Assembly: GCF_019844075.1 (NCBI RefSeq)
Contig: NZ_CP081964.1
Span: 2,232,001-2,296,000, forward strand
Direction: 5' to 3'
Length of the DNA: 64,000 bases
Origin: Curtobacterium sp. TC1
GTDB taxonomy: Bacteria; Actinomycetota; Actinomycetes; Actinomycetales; Microbacteriaceae
Shown here: in pieces, positions 33,649 through 45,402 of the stretch
Position numbering within the stretch: the first letter of the stretch is position 1
Layout: the number at the start of each line of letters is the position of its first letter
The notes under the pieces: model-generated
The model's input: only the letters and a program-made list of their open reading frames with translations
The model's database searches: none
What the model was told of the DNA's origin: nothing
Translations under genes and position numbers: made by a program

Positions 33649-35094
33649 TCAGTCCCGCACGTAGGCCGGAGCGGCCTCGGCGTGGGCGTCGCCCACCCGG
33701 TGCACGCGCAGGTCGTTCGTCGAGCCCTCGATCCCGGGAGGGGAACCGGCCGTCACGATGACGCGGTCGCCGGGGGCGGCCAGGCCGTTCTCGAGCAGGA
33801 CGTCGTCCACCTGCGAGAAGAGCTCGTCGGTGTGGGTCTTGCGCTCGACGAGGAACGACCGGACACCCCACGTGAGCGCCATGCGGCGACGTGTGGCCTC
33901 GTTCGGCGTGAAGGCGATGATCGGCAGGGCGTGGCGCAGACGCGACATGCGTCGCGCGGAGTCGCCGGACTCGGTGAACACGCAGAGGTACGAGGCCTCG
34001 GTGAACTCCGCGATCTCGACCGCGGCGAGCGTGATCGCACCGCCGAGGGTGCGCGGCTTGGTGCCGAGCGGCGCGATGCGCTCGAGGCCGTGGTCCTCGG
34101 TCGACTCGACGATGCGGGCCATCGTGCGGACCGTCTGCACCGGGTACTCACCGACGCTCGTCTCACCCGAGAGCATGACGGCGTCCGCGCCGTCGAGCAC
34201 GGCGTTCGCGACGTCGGAGGTCTCCGCGCGCGTCGGGATCGGCGACGAGATCATCGACTCGAGCATCTGCGTCGCGACGATGACCGGCTTCGCCATGCGG
34301 CGGGACAGCTCCACGGCGCGCTTCTGCACGATCGGGACGGCCTCGAGCGGCAGCTCGACGCCGAGGTCACCGCGGGCGACCATGATGCTGTCGAAGGCGT
34401 CGATGATCTCCTCGAGCGCGTCGACGGCCTGCGGCTTCTCGACCTTGGCGATGACGGGCAGGCGCTTGCCCTCCTCGTCCATGATCTCGTGGGCACGGTC
34501 GACGTCGGCGGCGTTGCGCACGAACGACAGCGCGATGAGGTCGGCGCCCTGACGGATCGCCCACCGGAGGTCGGCCTCGTCCTTCTCGCTCAGTGCGGGG
34601 ACGTTGACGGCGACGCCGGGCAGGTTGATGCCCTTGTTGTTCGACACCGTGCCGCCGACGACGACCTCGGTGCGGACGCGGACGCCGTCGGTGTCGAGCA
34701 CGCGCAGGCGGACGCGACCGTCGTCGATGAGCAGCGGGTCGCCGGGCTTGACGTCCTGGGGCAGGCCCTTGAACGTCGTGCCGCAGATCTCCTTGGAGCC
34801 GGGGACGTCCTCGGTCGTGATGGTGAACACGTCGCCGACCGCGAGGTCGTGCGGGCCGTCGGCGAACTTGGCAAGACGGATCTTCGGACCCTGCAGGTCG
34901 ACGAGGATCGCGACGGGCTTGCCGAGTTCCTCGGCCGCGCGACGGACGTTCACGTAGTTGGCCTCGTGGACGCTGTAGTCACCGTGGCTGAGGTTGAGTC
35001 GGGCGACGTCGACGCCCGCTTCGATGATCTCCTTGACGGTCTCGTAGTCCGACGTTGCCGGTCCGAGCGTCGAAACGATCTTTGCGCGTCTCAA
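33649..35094 (-). CDS. pyk: pyruvate kinase
   Basis: Last ATP-yielding step of glycolysis, 481 aa. MRRAKIVSTLGPAT start, active-site region LVDLQGPKIRL, the signature VIAKVEKPQAVDALEEI with catalytic Lys, MVARGDLGVELP, and a C-terminal allosteric domain. TTG 35094 initiates, with AAGGA 5 bases upstream; gap uses the same TTG-in-ATCCATTG context. Single gene behind the gltBD terminator, followed by its own hairpin. Confidence 0.97.
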   Translation of the reverse strand: MRRAKIVSTLGPATSDYETVKEIIEAGVDVARLNLSHGDYSVHEANYVNVRRAAEELGKPVAILVDLQGPKIRLAKFADGPHDLAVGDVFTITTEDVPGSKEICGTTFKGLPQDVKPGDPLLIDDGRVRLRVLDTDGVRVRTEVVVGGTVSNNKGINLPGVAVNVPALSEKDEADLRWAIRQGADLIALSFVRNAADVDRAHEIMDEEGKRLPVIAKVEKPQAVDALEEIIDAFDSIMVARGDLGVELPLEAVPIVQKRAVELSRRMAKPVIVATQMLESMISSPIPTRAETSDVANAVLDGADAVMLSGETSVGEYPVQTVRTMARIVESTEDHGLERIAPLGTKPRTLGGAITLAAVEIAEFTEASYLCVFTESGDSARRMSRLRHALPIIAFTPNEATRRRMALTWGVRSFLVERKTHTDELFSQVDDVLLENGLAAPGDRVIVTAGSPPGIEGSTNDLRVHRVGDAHAEAAPAYVRD

Positions 35095-35161
35095 TGGATT
35101 CCTTCGTGGTGGTGGATGGTGCTTGGGTTTCCGCGCTGTGGGGCCGCGCGGAACGAAGCGA

Positions 35162-35193
35162 GGCCACCAGCACCTTATCGAGTGCGGGTGGCC
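35162..35193 (-). terminator. gltD terminator
   Basis: GGCCACCAGCAC (35162-35173) pairs with GTGCGGGTGGCC (35182-35193) apart from one mismatch, just after the gltD stop. Confidence 0.6.
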
Positions 35194-35199
35194 CCTCGG

Positions 35200-36660
35200 T
35201 CACGAGATCGAGATCGCGCGGTCCGTCGCCTTCACCGGCGCGGGCAGGATCGTCGAGCCCTCGAGGTACTCGTCCACCTTCGCCGCCGCGGCTCGCCCCT
35301 CGGCGATCGCCCAGACGATCAGGGACTGCCCGCGACCGGCGTCGCCGGCGACGAACACGCCCGCCTCGTTCGTCGTGTAGTCGGCACGGCGGTCGAGCGC
35401 ACCGGACACCGTGGTCGGCAGCCCGAGCTGCGGCTCGATCGTGTCCGCCTCGGGGCCGGTGAAGCCCATCGCGACGAGGACGAGGTCTGCGGGGATCTCG
35501 CGCTCGGAGCCGGCCTTCGGCACGCGACGGCCGTCGAGGTACTCGGTCTCGGCGACACGGAGGGCACGGACCTCGCCGGCCTCGTTCGCCAGGAACTCGA
35601 CGGTCGAGGCGAGGAAGTGCCGCTCGCCGCCCTCTTCGTGGGCGCTCGTGACCTCGAACACGGTCGGGAACATCGGCCACGGCTGCTCGGACGGACGCTC
35701 CAGCGGCGGCTGCTTGCCGATCGCCAGGTTCGTCACGCTCAGCGCTCCCTGTCGGTGTGCGGTACCGATGCAGTCCGCCCCGGTGTCACCGCCGCCGATG
35801 ACGACGACGTGCTTGCCCTCGGCGGTCAGCTGGTTGTCGACCCGGGTGCCGGCGTTCGCCTTGTTCTGCTGGACGAGGTAGTCCATCGCGAAGTGCACGC
35901 CCTCGAGGTCGCGCCCCGGGATGGGCAGGTCACGCGGCACCGTGGCGCCGGTGGCGACCACGACCGCGTCGTAGCGCGACTTCAGGTCGTCCCAGGTGAT
36001 GTCGCGGCCGATCTCGACGCCCGCACGGAAGCGGGTGCCCTCGGCCTGCATCTGGGAGAGGCGCGCGTCGATCTGGCGCTTCTCCATCTTGAAGTCGGGG
36101 ATCCCGTAGCGGAGCAGCCCGCCGATGCGGTCGTCGCGCTCGTAGACGGCGACGGTGTGCCCGGCGCGCGTGAGCTGCTGCGCGGCGGCGAGCCCGGCGG
36201 GGCCGGACCCCACGACGGCGACGGTCTTGCCCGTCAGACGCTCCGGCGGGTGGGGGGTGACCCAACCGTTCTGGAACGCGTCGTCGATGATCGAGACCTC
36301 GACCTGCTTGATCGTCACCGGCGGCTGGTTGATGCCGAGCACGCACGAGGACTCGCACGGGGCGGGGCACAGCCGGCCCGTGAACTCCGGGAAGTTGTTC
36401 GTCGCGTGCAGCCGCTCGATGGCCTGCCGGCCCTCACCGCGCCAGGTGAGGTCGTTCCACTCCGGGATCAGGTTGCCGAGCGGGCAGCCCTGGTGGCAGA
36501 ACGGCACGCCACAGTCCATGCAGCGGCCGGCCTGGCGCTTGAGGGCGCCGGACTCCTGCTGCTCGTAGACCTCTTTCCAGTCCATGAGCCGGACGGGCAC
36601 GGGTCGCCGTGCCGGGAGCTCGCGTTCCTGGACCTTGAGGAATCCCTTGGGGTCAGCCAC
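35200..36660 (-). CDS. gltD: glutamate synthase small subunit
   Basis: NADPH-oxidising beta subunit of glutamate synthase, 486 aa. Two cysteine clusters for 4Fe-4S centres (CMDCGVPFCHQGCPLGN; CPAPCESSCVLG), an FAD-binding GSGPAGLAAAQ and an NADPH-binding GGGDTGADC. The GTG start lies 6 bases after GGAGG; that whole site is a 19-bp copy of the end of gltB (36653-36671 against 36714-36732). Electrons pass from NADPH through FAD and Fe-S to GltB. Confidence 0.97.
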   Translation of the reverse strand: MADPKGFLKVQERELPARRPVPVRLMDWKEVYEQQESGALKRQAGRCMDCGVPFCHQGCPLGNLIPEWNDLTWRGEGRQAIERLHATNNFPEFTGRLCPAPCESSCVLGINQPPVTIKQVEVSIIDDAFQNGWVTPHPPERLTGKTVAVVGSGPAGLAAAQQLTRAGHTVAVYERDDRIGGLLRYGIPDFKMEKRQIDARLSQMQAEGTRFRAGVEIGRDITWDDLKSRYDAVVVATGATVPRDLPIPGRDLEGVHFAMDYLVQQNKANAGTRVDNQLTAEGKHVVVIGGGDTGADCIGTAHRQGALSVTNLAIGKQPPLERPSEQPWPMFPTVFEVTSAHEEGGERHFLASTVEFLANEAGEVRALRVAETEYLDGRRVPKAGSEREIPADLVLVAMGFTGPEADTIEPQLGLPTTVSGALDRRADYTTNEAGVFVAGDAGRGQSLIVWAIAEGRAAAAKVDEYLEGSTILPAPVKATDRAISIS

Positions 36661-36732
36661 CGGTCACCTCCGAGGTCGTGTTGGGCGCTGCCTGTTCCGG
36701 ACGTGCGTGACGCTCAGCCACCGGTCACCTCC
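36653..36732. repeat. 19-bp direct repeat at the gltB/gltD junction
   Basis: The same 19 bp occurs at 36653-36671 (gltD ribosome binding site and start) and 36714-36732 (gltB 3' end including its stop). Copies are 61 bp apart. Confidence 0.85.
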
Positions 36733-39700
36733 ATGATTCGGTTCCACACGATGTCGCCGTCGGGGTCGAGCCCCTCGTCGACGGCGCGTTGGCGGGTCTC
36801 GAGCACCGCTGCGTAGTCCCGCGGCAGCACCTTGACGAAGTCGCTCAGGTCGCCGGACTCGAGCAGGTCGGATGCCAGCGTCGAACCGGTCTCCTCGGCG
36901 TGCCGGGTGAGCAGGTCGGTGACGATCTCGACGTCGGCGCTGTCCAGTGCCTCGAGTCGCAGCTCCCCGGTCGCGAGCGCGTCGGTGTTGACGTGCTCCT
37001 CGCGCAGACCGCGGACGTACGCGGTGCCGCCGGACATGCCGGCGCCGAGGTTGCGGCCGGTCTCGCCCAGGATGAGCGCGAGGCCGCCGGTCATGTACTC
37101 GAGCGCGTGGTCGCCGACACCCTCGACCACCGCGGTCGCGCCCGAGTTGCGCACCAGGAACCGCTCGCCCACGATGCCGCGGATGAACATGCTGCCCTGG
37201 GTCGCGCCGTAGCCGATCACGTTGCCGGCGATGACGTTCTGCGCCGGGTCGAAGCCGGAGCCGGCGTCGGGGCGCACGATGATCTCGCCGCCGGACAGGC
37301 CCTTGCCGACGTAGTCGTTGCTGTCACCGACGAGTCGCAGCGTGATGCCGGCCGGCATGAACGCGCCGAGCGACTGTCCGGCTGAACCGCGCAGCGTGAC
37401 GTCGATCGAGCCGCTGGGCAGCCCGTGCTCGCCGTACCGCTTCGTGACCTCGTGGCCGAGCATCGTGCCGACCGCGCGTTCGGTGTTGCGGATGGGCAGG
37501 TCGAGGGCGATCGAGCCGCCGTGGTCGAGCACGTCGGCGGTCTGCTGGATCAGGCTCACGTCGAAGTGCTGCTCGAGCTCGTGGTCCTGCTCGCGCTGGT
37601 GGCGACGCGGCTCGGTGGCCTCGAAGTGCGGGCCCGCGAGCACCGGGGCGAGGTCCAGCCCGGACGCCTTCCAGTGCTCGAGGGCACGGTCGACGTCGAG
37701 CGCGTCGGACTGGCCGATCGCCTCGTCGAGCGTGCGGAACCCGAGCTCGGCGAGGAGCTCCCGCACTTCCTGCGCGATGAACTCGAAGAAGTTCACGACG
37801 AACTCGGGCTTGCCGGAGAAACGCTTGCGGAGCTCGGGGTTCTGCGTCGCGACGCCCACCGGGCAGGTGTCGAGGTGGCAGACCCGCATCAGGATGCAGC
37901 CCTCGACGACGAGCGGGGCCGTGGCGAAGCCGTACTCCTCGGCGCCGAGGAGCGCCGCCACGACGACGTCGCGCCCGGTCTTCATCTGACCGTCGACCTG
38001 CACGACGACGCGGTCGCGCATCCCGTTGAGCATGAGCGTCTGCTGCGTCTCGGCGAGACCGATCTCCCACGGGGTACCGGCGTGCTTGAGCGAGTTGAGC
38101 GGGGACGCGCCCGTGCCACCGTCGTGGCCGGACACGAGCACGACGTCGGCCAGGGCCTTCGTCACGCCGGCCGCGACCGCACCGATGCCGGACTGGCTCA
38201 CGAGCTTGACGTGCACGCGGGCGGCCGGGTTGGCGCGCTTCACGTCGAAGATCAGCTGCTTGAGGTCCTCGATCGAGTAGATGTCGTGGTGCGGCGGCGG
38301 CGAAATGAGGCCGACGCCGGCCGTGGCGTGCCGGGTACGGGCGACCCACGGGTACACCTTCTGCGGGGGCAGCTGGCCGCCCTCGCCCGGCTTCGCACCC
38401 TGCGCCATCTTCAGCTGGATGTCGGTGGCGTGGGTGAGGTACATGCTCGTCACGCCGAACCGTCCGGAGGCGACCTGCTTGATCGCGCTGCGGCGCTCGG
38501 GGTCGAGCAGCCGGTCGACGTCCTCGCCGCCCTCGCCCGTGTTCGAGCGACCACCGAGACGGTTCATCGCGATGGCGAGGGTCTCGTGGGCTTCCTTCGA
38601 GATGGAGCCGTACGACATCGCGCCGGTGTTGAAGCGCTTGACGATGGACTCGATCGACTCGACCTCGTCGAGCGCGACGGGCTTGCGGAGCCCGTGCTTG
38701 AACCGGAACAGCCCACGGAGCGTCATGAGCTCCTCGGACTGGTCGTCCACGGCGCTCGAGTACTCGCGGAAGATGTCGTAGCGGCGCGCACGGGTGGCGT
38801 GCTGCAGCCGGAAGACGGTGTCCGGGTTGAACAGGTGCGGGGGTCCCTCGCGACGCCACTGGTACTCGCCGCCGGTCTGCAGCCGCTCGTGCGAGAGCAC
38901 CGCGCCGTCCTGCGGGTACGCCTGGGCGTGCCGCTCGGCGTTCTCCTTCGCGATGACGTCGATGTCGACGCCGCCGAGGATCGACGACGTGCCGGTGAAG
39001 TACTTGTCGACGAACTCCTGGCTGAGCCCGACTGCTTCGAACGCCTGCGCACCGGCGTAGCTCGACACGGTCGAGATGCCCATCTTCGACATGATCTTGA
39101 GGACGCCCTTGCCGAGCGCCTTGATCACGTTCTTGACGGCCTGCTCCGGGGTGATCCCGGTGATCATGCCGGCCCGGACCAGGTTCTCGCAGGTCTCCAT
39201 CGCGAGGTACGGGTTGATGGCAGAGGCGCCGTACCCGATGAGCGTGGCCACGTGGTGGACCTCGCGCACGTCGCCGGCCTCGACGATCAGACCGACCTTC
39301 ATGCGCTGCTCGGTGCGGATCAGGTGGTGGTGGACGGCCGCGAGGAGCAACAGGCTCGGCACGGGTGCCTGCTCGGCGTTGCCGTCGCGGTCGGACAGCA
39401 CGATGAACTGCTTGCCCGACTCGATCGCGGCGTCGACCTCGTCGCACACCGCGGCGATGCGCTTCTGCATCGCCTTCTTGCCGGCGTCGACGCGGTACAG
39501 GCCCTTGATCGTGACGGTCAGGTGCCGACCCGACTCGGTCTCGAAGTGCTGCACCTTGGCGAGCTGGTCGTTGTCGATCACCGGGAAGTCGAGCGTGATC
39601 TGCTTCGCGTGCTCGGGCCCGGCCGACAGGAGGTTGCGCTCCGGACCCAGGCCCATGCCCATCGAGGTGATGACCTGCTCGCGGATCGAGTCGAGCGGCG

Positions 39701-41318
39701 GGTTCGTCACCTGCGCGAACTGCTGCGTGAAGTAGTCGAACAGCAGCCGCGGCCGCTGGGAGAGCACGGCGATCGGGGTGTCGGAGCCCATCGCGCCGAG
39801 CGGTTCCGCGCCGGCCTGCGCCATCGGGCGGAGCAGGATGCGGACCTCTTCTTCGGTGTACCCGAACGCACGCTGCCGACGGGTGACCGATGCCGGGGTG
39901 TGCACGATGTGCTCACGGTCGGGCAGGTCGTTCAGGTTGATGCGGCCCTCGTCGAGCCACTCGCCCCACGGCCCGGACGACGCCAGACCCTGCTTGACCT
40001 CGTCGTCCTCGATGATGCGGCCGGCCTCGGTGTCCACCAGGAACATCCGGCCGGGGCGCAGACGCCCCTTGCGGACGACCTTCGCGGCGGGCACGTCGAT
40101 GACACCGGTCTCGGACCCCATGACGATGAGGCCGTCGTCGGTGACGAGGAAGCGTCCGGGGCGCAGCCCGTTGCGATCGAGCGTCGCGCCGACGAGCGAA
40201 CCGTCGGTGAACGTGATGGCGGCCGGACCGTCCCACGGCTCCATGAGCATCGAGTGGTACTCGTAGAACGCGCGGAGCTGCGGGTCCATCCCGACCTGGT
40301 TCTCCCAGGCCTCCGGCACCATCATCGACACCGCGTGCGGCAACGTCCGGCCGGTCAGGGTGAGGAGCTCGAGGACCTCGTCGAACGACGCCGAGTCGCT
40401 CGCACCGGGGCTCACGATCGGCAGCAGCGGAGCCATGTCGCCGAGCAGTTCGCTCTCGAGCTGGGACTGCCGTGCGCGCATCCAGTTGCGGTTCCCGCGC
40501 ACCGTGTTGATCTCGCCGTTGTGCGCGATCGTCCGGAACGGCTGGGCGAGAGGCCACGACGGGAAGGTGTTGGTGGAGTAGCGCGAGTGCACGATCGCGA
40601 GCTTCGACGCGAAGCGATCGTCACTGAGGTCCGGGTAGAACGGCTCGAGCTGCAGCGTCGTGACCATGCCCTTGTAGACCATGGTGCGGCTCGACAGCGA
40701 CATGAAGTACAGGTCGTTCGCGTGCTCGGCGCGCTTGCGGAGACGGAAGGTCTGGCGGTCCAGGGCGATGCCGCTCCACGACGCGCCGTGCACGTCGTGC
40801 CGCACCGAGGCGACGAACAGCTGCTCGAACGCGGGCATGGCGGCACGGGCCAGGGTGCCGAGCACGTCGGGGCGCACCGGGACCTCGCGCCAGCCGAGGA
40901 CCTTCAGGCCCTCTTCGCGGGCGAGCCGCTCGACGGCGCCCTTCGCCGCGTGCCGGTCGCCCTCGTCCTTCGGCAGGTAGGCGGTGCCGACCGCGTACTC
41001 CCCCGCCGCCGGCAGGTCGAACGGCACCACGGCGCGCAGGAACTCGTCCGGCACCTGGCACAGGATTCCTGCGCCGTCGCCGGTGCCCGCGTCCGAGCCG
41101 ACGGCACCGCGGTGCTCGAGGTTGCGGAGGGCGCCGAGCGCGGCGTCGACGATGTCGTGGCCGGGCGTCCCGCGCAGTGTCGCGACCATCGCGAGACCGC
41201 AGGCGTCCTTCTCGTTCGCCGGGTCGTACATGCCGGTGGCGTCGGGGATCGCCGAGAACCGACGGTGCGCCGGCACGAGGTTCTTCGGTGCCGAGGGCTG
41301 GAGTGGCTGGAGCGCCAT
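36714..41318 (-). CDS. gltB: glutamate synthase large subunit
   Basis: 1534-aa alpha subunit: converts glutamine and 2-oxoglutarate into two glutamates, the main ammonia-assimilation route with glutamine synthetase. Type II glutamine amidotransferase domain whose catalytic Cys40 (DACGLAMVA) is exposed after removal of a 39-residue propeptide; a central domain; the FMN-binding barrel; a 3Fe-4S motif C-x5-C-x4-C in [15 protein letters not shown]; and a C-terminal GXGXG beta-helix. Start ATG 41318 with GAGGACGG about 8 bases upstream. Operon gltBD. Confidence 0.97.
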   Translation of the reverse strand: MALQPLQPSAPKNLVPAHRRFSAIPDATGMYDPANEKDACGLAMVATLRGTPGHDIVDAALGALRNLEHRGAVGSDAGTGDGAGILCQVPDEFLRAVVPFDLPAAGEYAVGTAYLPKDEGDRHAAKGAVERLAREEGLKVLGWREVPVRPDVLGTLARAAMPAFEQLFVASVRHDVHGASWSGIALDRQTFRLRKRAEHANDLYFMSLSSRTMVYKGMVTTLQLEPFYPDLSDDRFASKLAIVHSRYSTNTFPSWPLAQPFRTIAHNGEINTVRGNRNWMRARQSQLESELLGDMAPLLPIVSPGASDSASFDEVLELLTLTGRTLPHAVSMMVPEAWENQVGMDPQLRAFYEYHSMLMEPWDGPAAITFTDGSLVGATLDRNGLRPGRFLVTDDGLIVMGSETGVIDVPAAKVVRKGRLRPGRMFLVDTEAGRIIEDDEVKQGLASSGPWGEWLDEGRINLNDLPDREHIVHTPASVTRRQRAFGYTEEEVRILLRPMAQAGAEPLGAMGSDTPIAVLSQRPRLLFDYFTQQFAQVTNPPLDSIREQVITSMGMGLGPERNLLSAGPEHAKQITLDFPVIDNDQLAKVQHFETESGRHLTVTIKGLYRVDAGKKAMQKRIAAVCDEVDAAIESGKQFIVLSDRDGNAEQAPVPSLLLLAAVHHHLIRTEQRMKVGLIVEAGDVREVHHVATLIGYGASAINPYLAMETCENLVRAGMITGITPEQAVKNVIKALGKGVLKIMSKMGISTVSSYAGAQAFEAVGLSQEFVDKYFTGTSSILGGVDIDVIAKENAERHAQAYPQDGAVLSHERLQTGGEYQWRREGPPHLFNPDTVFRLQHATRARRYDIFREYSSAVDDQSEELMTLRGLFRFKHGLRKPVALDEVESIESIVKRFNTGAMSYGSISKEAHETLAIAMNRLGGRSNTGEGGEDVDRLLDPERRSAIKQVASGRFGVTSMYLTHATDIQLKMAQGAKPGEGGQLPPQKVYPWVARTRHATAGVGLISPPPHHDIYSIEDLKQLIFDVKRANPAARVHVKLVSQSGIGAVAAGVTKALADVVLVSGHDGGTGASPLNSLKHAGTPWEIGLAETQQTLMLNGMRDRVVVQVDGQMKTGRDVVVAALLGAEEYGFATAPLVVEGCILMRVCHLDTCPVGVATQNPELRKRFSGKPEFVVNFFEFIAQEVRELLAELGFRTLDEAIGQSDALDVDRALEHWKASGLDLAPVLAGPHFEATEPRRHQREQDHELEQHFDVSLIQQTADVLDHGGSIALDLPIRNTERAVGTMLGHEVTKRYGEHGLPSGSIDVTLRGSAGQSLGAFMPAGITLRLVGDSNDYVGKGLSGGEIIVRPDAGSGFDPAQNVIAGNVIGYGATQGSMFIRGIVGERFLVRNSGATAVVEGVGDHALEYMTGGLALILGETGRNLGAGMSGGTAYVRGLREEHVNTDALATGELRLEALDSADVEIVTDLLTRHAEETGSTLASDLLESGDLSDFVKVLPRDYAAVLETRQRAVDEGLDPDGDIVWNRIMEVTGG

Positions 41319-41407
41319 GGGGGAACCGTCCTCACGAGGAAGTGGAACAGGGACAGCGGTGGCCCGGTGGTGCGTTCCGCCCGGACGGGGCGGGACTGGT
41401 GCCCGTG

Positions 41408-41424
41408 CCCCGCTTGTGGCGGGG
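41408..41424 (-). terminator. lgt terminator
   Basis: CCCCGC-TTGTG-GCGGGG stem-loop, 10 bases past the lgt stop, separating it from gltB. The remaining bases up to 41318 probably hold the gltB promoter, but no clear hexamers were found. Confidence 0.55.
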
Positions 41425-41433
41425 AGGGTGCTC

Positions 41434-42432
41434 CTAGGCGCGATCAGTGGGAGTCGTGACCGCTCCGGAGCCCTGGACCACGAGGTCGTCGTCGTCGCCC
41501 TCGTGCTCCGAGAAGGTGTCGTCGGAGTCTACATCGGACTTCGGACGCGGCTCGCGACCGGGCAGGTACGGGCTCGGCTCCTTGCCGGTGTGCCGACGGG
41601 ACTGCACGATGAAGACGACGATGCCGAGCAGGATGGCGGCGAACGACATCCAGACGTTCGTGCGGATGCCCGCGAACGTCTCGCTGGTGTCGACGCGGAT
41701 CGACTCGAGGAACGACCGGCCGACCCCGTACCAGATCAGGTACAGGGCGAGGACCTTGCCCCACTGCAGCGTGAACTTGCGGTCGAGCAGCAGGATGACG
41801 ACGACGCCCAGGACGTTCCAGATGATCTCGTACAGGAACGTCGGGTGGAACAGCGTGCCCTCGGGCAGGCCCTTCGGGAACGCGGCGTTGGTCGACTCGA
41901 TCTGCAGGCCCCAGGGCAGGCTGGTCGGCATGCCGAAGAGCTCGTGGTTGAAGTAGTTGCCGAGCCGGCCGAACGCCTGCGCCAGCAGCACCCCGGGCAC
42001 GACCGCGTCGATGAAGGACGTGAAGCGCAGACCGACCTGTCGGCAGCCGATCCACGCACCGACGGACCCGAGGATCAGGGCACCGAAGATGGCGAGCCCG
42101 CCCTCCCAGATGTACAGGAAGGACAGCGGGTCGATGCCGGGGCCGAAGTAGTCGGACACGTGGGTGAACACGTGGAAGAGCCGACCACCGATGATCCCGG
42201 CGGGCACCGCCCAGATCGCGATGTCGATGATGATCCAGCGCTCCACCCCGCGTGCGTTGAGGCGGCGGTTGGCGAGCAGCACCGCAGCGACGATCCCGAG
42301 CAGGATGCAGATCGCGTAGGCGTGGATGCGGAAGTCGAGCGGCAGCGACCAACCGAACGCGTCGCGCAGCCAGGCGGTCAGGTCGAAGTACTGCCAGGCG
42401 GTGCTCGGGCTCGGGATGCTCAGGAGGGGCAT
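41434..42432 (-). CDS. lgt: prolipoprotein diacylglyceryl transferase
   Basis: Seven-helix membrane enzyme that attaches diacylglycerol to the lipobox Cys of prolipoproteins, 332 aa. Lgt signature [13 protein letters not shown], the periplasmic [12 protein letters not shown] region and conserved [11 protein letters not shown] at the first helix. The C-terminal 45 residues are acidic and cytoplasmic ([16 protein letters not shown]). It is the last gene of the trp-lgt run, a common actinobacterial order. Confidence 0.96.
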   Translation of the reverse strand: MPLLSIPSPSTAWQYFDLTAWLRDAFGWSLPLDFRIHAYAICILLGIVAAVLLANRRLNARGVERWIIIDIAIWAVPAGIIGGRLFHVFTHVSDYFGPGIDPLSFLYIWEGGLAIFGALILGSVGAWIGCRQVGLRFTSFIDAVVPGVLLAQAFGRLGNYFNHELFGMPTSLPWGLQIESTNAAFPKGLPEGTLFHPTFLYEIIWNVLGVVVILLLDRKFTLQWGKVLALYLIWYGVGRSFLESIRVDTSETFAGIRTNVWMSFAAILLGIVVFIVQSRRHTGKEPSPYLPGREPRPKSDVDSDDTFSEHEGDDDDLVVQGSGAVTTPTDRA

Positions 42433-42530
42433 GGAGGAACGGTCGCCTTTCGGAACTGACGGGGCGCGGTGTCGACGTGTCGTCGGCCCCGCTCACTGTA
42501 GCGCGGGTCGTGGGCCCGCCAGGAACTGGA

Positions 42531-43325
42531 CTAGGAGCGGCGGGCGCCGGTGGTGAGGTCGGCGGCACGGTCGGCGACCCCCTGCACGCCGAGGTCGGCC
42601 AGGGCCCGGACGAACGCCGAGCCGACGATCGCACCGTCCGCGTACTCAAGCACCTCGGCGACCTGTTCGGCGGTCGAGATGCCGAGCCCGACGCAGGTGC
42701 GTGCGACGCCGGCGTCGCGGAGTCGGGAGACCACGGTGCGCGCAGCGACGTCGACGCCGGCACGCGCTCCGGTGACGCCCATCGTCGACACGGCGTAGAC
42801 GAAGCCGCGGCTCGCCGCCACCGCCTGCTGCATCCGGGCGTCGGAGGAGGACGGTGCCGCGAGGAACACACGGTCGAGTCCGGTCCGCTCCGACGACGAC
42901 ATCCACTCCGTGGCCTCGTCGGGGATCAGGTCGGGCGTGATGAGGCCGGCGGCACCCGCGGCGACGAGGTCGTCGGCGAACCGGTCCACGCCGTAGCGGA
43001 GCACCGGGTTCCAGTACGTCATCACGAGCACCGGCACGTCCGCGCGCTCGGTGATCTGGTGCACGGCGTCGAAGACCTGCGCGACCCGGAAGCCGTTCGC
43101 CAGGCTCTCCTCCGCCGCACGCTGGATGACGGGGCCGTCCATGACGGGGTCGGAGTACGGCAGGCCGAGCTCGATGACGTCCACGCCGTTCTCGGCGAGG
43201 GCGACGGCGGCGTCGACACTGGTCTGCACGTCGGGGTAGCCGGCAGGCAGGTAGCCGACGACGGCGCCGGCACGCTCGGCGTTGGCGGTGTCGATCGTCG
43301 TGGCGACGGTCTGGTTCGTGGTCAC
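42531..43325 (-). CDS. trpA: tryptophan synthase alpha chain
   Basis: Cleaves indole-3-glycerol phosphate to indole and glyceraldehyde-3-phosphate; indole is channelled to TrpB. 264-aa TIM barrel with the catalytic Glu52 and Asp63 in [17 protein letters not shown] 43325 overlaps the trpB stop as GTGA, consistent with 1:1 synthesis of the complex. A 98-bp gap with weak G+C-rich stem-loops follows before lgt. Confidence 0.96.
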   Translation of the reverse strand: MTTNQTVATTIDTANAERAGAVVGYLPAGYPDVQTSVDAAVALAENGVDVIELGLPYSDPVMDGPVIQRAAEESLANGFRVAQVFDAVHQITERADVPVLVMTYWNPVLRYGVDRFADDLVAAGAAGLITPDLIPDEATEWMSSSERTGLDRVFLAAPSSSDARMQQAVAASRGFVYAVSTMGVTGARAGVDVAARTVVSRLRDAGVARTCVGLGISTAEQVAEVLEYADGAIVGSAFVRALADLGVQGVADRAADLTTGARRS

Positions 43326-44536
43326 AGCTGCACCGCGTTCTCGTCGAGGATGCCGAAGTAGCGGCTGGCGGACGCGACGTCCTTGTCACCACGGCCGGAC
43401 AGGTTCACGAGCACGACGCCCTCGGGGCCGAGCTCCTTGCCGAGCTTGATCGCACCCGCCAGGGCGTGCGACGACTCGATCGCGGGGATGATGCCCTCGG
43501 TCTGGCTGAGCAGACGGAACGCCTCCATCGCCTCGGTGTCGGTGATCGGCGCGTACTTCGCACGACCGATCGACGCCAGGTAGGCGTGCTCCGGCCCGAC
43601 GCTCGGGTAGTCGAGCCCGGCGGAGATGCTGTGGCTCTCGATGGTCTGGCCGTCCTCGTCCTGCATGAGGTACGACTTCGCACCCTGCAGGACGCCTTCG
43701 CGTCCGAGGGTGATGCTCGCGGCGTGCCGACCGGTCTCGACGCCGTCGCCGCCGGCCTCGAAGCCGTGCAGTGCGACGGACTCGTCGTCGAGGAACGCCT
43801 CGAAGATGCCCATCGCGTTCGAGCCGCCACCGACGCACGCGGCGACGGCGTCCGGCAGACGGCCGACGCGGTCGAGGACCTGCTGGCGGGCTTCTTCGCC
43901 GATGACCTTGTGGAACTCGCGCACCATCTCCGGGAACGGGTGCGGGCCGGCGACCGTGCCGAGCAGGTAGTGGGTCGAGTCGACGTTCGCCACCCAGTCG
44001 CGGAGTGCCTCGTTGATGGCGTCCTTGAGGGTGCGCGATCCGGTCTCGACCGGGATCACCTCGGCACCGAGCAACCGCATCCTGGCGACGTTGAGCGCCT
44101 GACGCTCGGTGTCCACGGCGCCCATGTACACGACGCAGTCCATGCCGAACAGCGCCGCGGCGGTCGCGGTGGCCACGCCGTGCTGGCCGGCACCGGTCTC
44201 CGCGATGAGGCGGGTCTTGCCGAGCCGTCGGGCCACGAGCGCCTGGCCGAGCACGTTGTTGATCTTGTGCGAACCGGTGTGGTTGAGGTCCTCGCGCTTG
44301 AGGATCACCCGGGCACCGCCGGCGTGCTTCGCGAACCGCGGCACCTCGGTGATGATCGACGGACGCCCGGTGTAGTCGCGCTGGAGCTCGTCGAGTTCCG
44401 CACGGAACGCCGGGTCGGCCCAGGCCGCGCGGAAGGCTGCCTCGAGCTCGTCGAGCGCGAGGACGAGCGACTCGGGGACGAAGCGTCCCCCGAAGTCACC
44501 GAAGTAGGGGCCGTGCAGGTCGCGGAGTGAGGTCAC
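43322..44536 (-). CDS. trpB: tryptophan synthase beta chain
   Basis: PLP enzyme that joins indole and serine to make tryptophan, 404 aa. Lys91 in HTGSHKINN binds [11 protein letters not shown] holds the cofactor phosphate; NLSGRGDKD is the usual C-terminal signature. GTG 44536 chosen for family length ([21 protein letters not shown] start), with GGAAG 9 bases upstream. The frame open to 45067 shadows trpC. It is 64 bp downstream of trpC. Confidence 0.96.
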   Translation of the reverse strand: MTSLRDLHGPYFGDFGGRFVPESLVLALDELEAAFRAAWADPAFRAELDELQRDYTGRPSIITEVPRFAKHAGGARVILKREDLNHTGSHKINNVLGQALVARRLGKTRLIAETGAGQHGVATATAAALFGMDCVVYMGAVDTERQALNVARMRLLGAEVIPVETGSRTLKDAINEALRDWVANVDSTHYLLGTVAGPHPFPEMVREFHKVIGEEARQQVLDRVGRLPDAVAACVGGGSNAMGIFEAFLDDESVALHGFEAGGDGVETGRHAASITLGREGVLQGAKSYLMQDEDGQTIESHSISAGLDYPSVGPEHAYLASIGRAKYAPITDTEAMEAFRLLSQTEGIIPAIESSHALAGAIKLGKELGPEGVVLVNLSGRGDKDVASASRYFGILDENAVQL

Positions 44537-44600
44537 GATGGGTCTTCCCGGGACGAGTCCGACGCACCGGGCTGGGCCGGCGGTCGGACGGGTGGAACGT

Positions 44601-45395
44601 TCAGCCGCGGTCGGCGGCCTCGATGAACGACGCGAGGGTGGTGGCGGGGTCGGCACCGGTGACGAGCGCTTCCCCGACCAGGACGACGTCGGCACCCGCG
44701 GCGCGGTAGTGGGCGACGTCGTCGGGACCCGCCACGGCGGACTCCGCGACACGCACGACCCCGTCGGGGATGCGGTCGGCGAGGGACCCGAACAGGTCGC
44801 GGTCGAGCGAGAAGTCGGTGAGGTCGCGCGCGTTGACGCCGAGGATCCGCGCGCCGGCGTCGAGGCCACGGGAGACCTCGTCGGCGGAGTGCGCCTCGAC
44901 GAGCACACGCATGCCGAGCTCTTCGGCCAGCGTGTGGAGCTCGACCAGCTGCTGCTGCTCGAGTGCCGCCACGATGAGCAGCACCACGTCGGCGCCGGCA
45001 GCCCGTGCCTCGACGACCTGGTACGGGTCGGCGATGAAGTCCTTGCGCAGGACGGGGACGCCGACACGGGCCTTGACGGCTTCGAGGTCGGCGAGGCTGC
45101 CGAGGAACTTGCGCCCCTCGGTCAGGACGCTGATCGTCGACGCGCCACCGCGTTCGTAGTCGGCAGCGAGTGCGGCCGGGTCCTCGATGGGGGCCATCGA
45201 GCCGCGCGACGGACTGGCGCGTTTGACCTCGGCGAGGATCTTCACCCGGTCGCCCGGGGCGAGGAACGCGAGGGCGTCGAGCGACGACGCCACCCGGTCG
45301 AGGTCGCGTTCGACGTCCGAGTAGGGACGGTCGACACGACGGGCGGCGGCGTCCTCGAGCGCGCCCGCGACGAGGGTCTCGAGCACGTTCGGCAT
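44601..45395 (-). CDS. trpC: indole-3-glycerol-phosphate synthase
   Basis: Converts carboxyphenylamino-deoxyribulose phosphate to indole-3-glycerol phosphate. 264-aa TIM barrel with [13 protein letters not shown] (catalytic Lys), [24 protein letters not shown] and the C-terminal phosphate site VLVGEALV. It is monofunctional: no TrpF domain is fused. Seven bases downstream of the DUF6704 gene. Confidence 0.96.
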   Translation of the reverse strand: MPNVLETLVAGALEDAAARRVDRPYSDVERDLDRVASSLDALAFLAPGDRVKILAEVKRASPSRGSMAPIEDPAALAADYERGGASTISVLTEGRKFLGSLADLEAVKARVGVPVLRKDFIADPYQVVEARAAGADVVLLIVAALEQQQLVELHTLAEELGMRVLVEAHSADEVSRGLDAGARILGVNARDLTDFSLDRDLFGSLADRIPDGVVRVAESAVAGPDDVAHYRAAGADVVLVGEALVTGADPATTLASFIEAADRG

Positions 45396-45402
45396 GCGAG
45401 TC

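Noticed and set aside
37425..41459. Plus-strand open frame of over 1300 codons
   Set aside because: Antisense shadow of gltB; low-complexity Arg/Val/Leu/His composition with no family motif.
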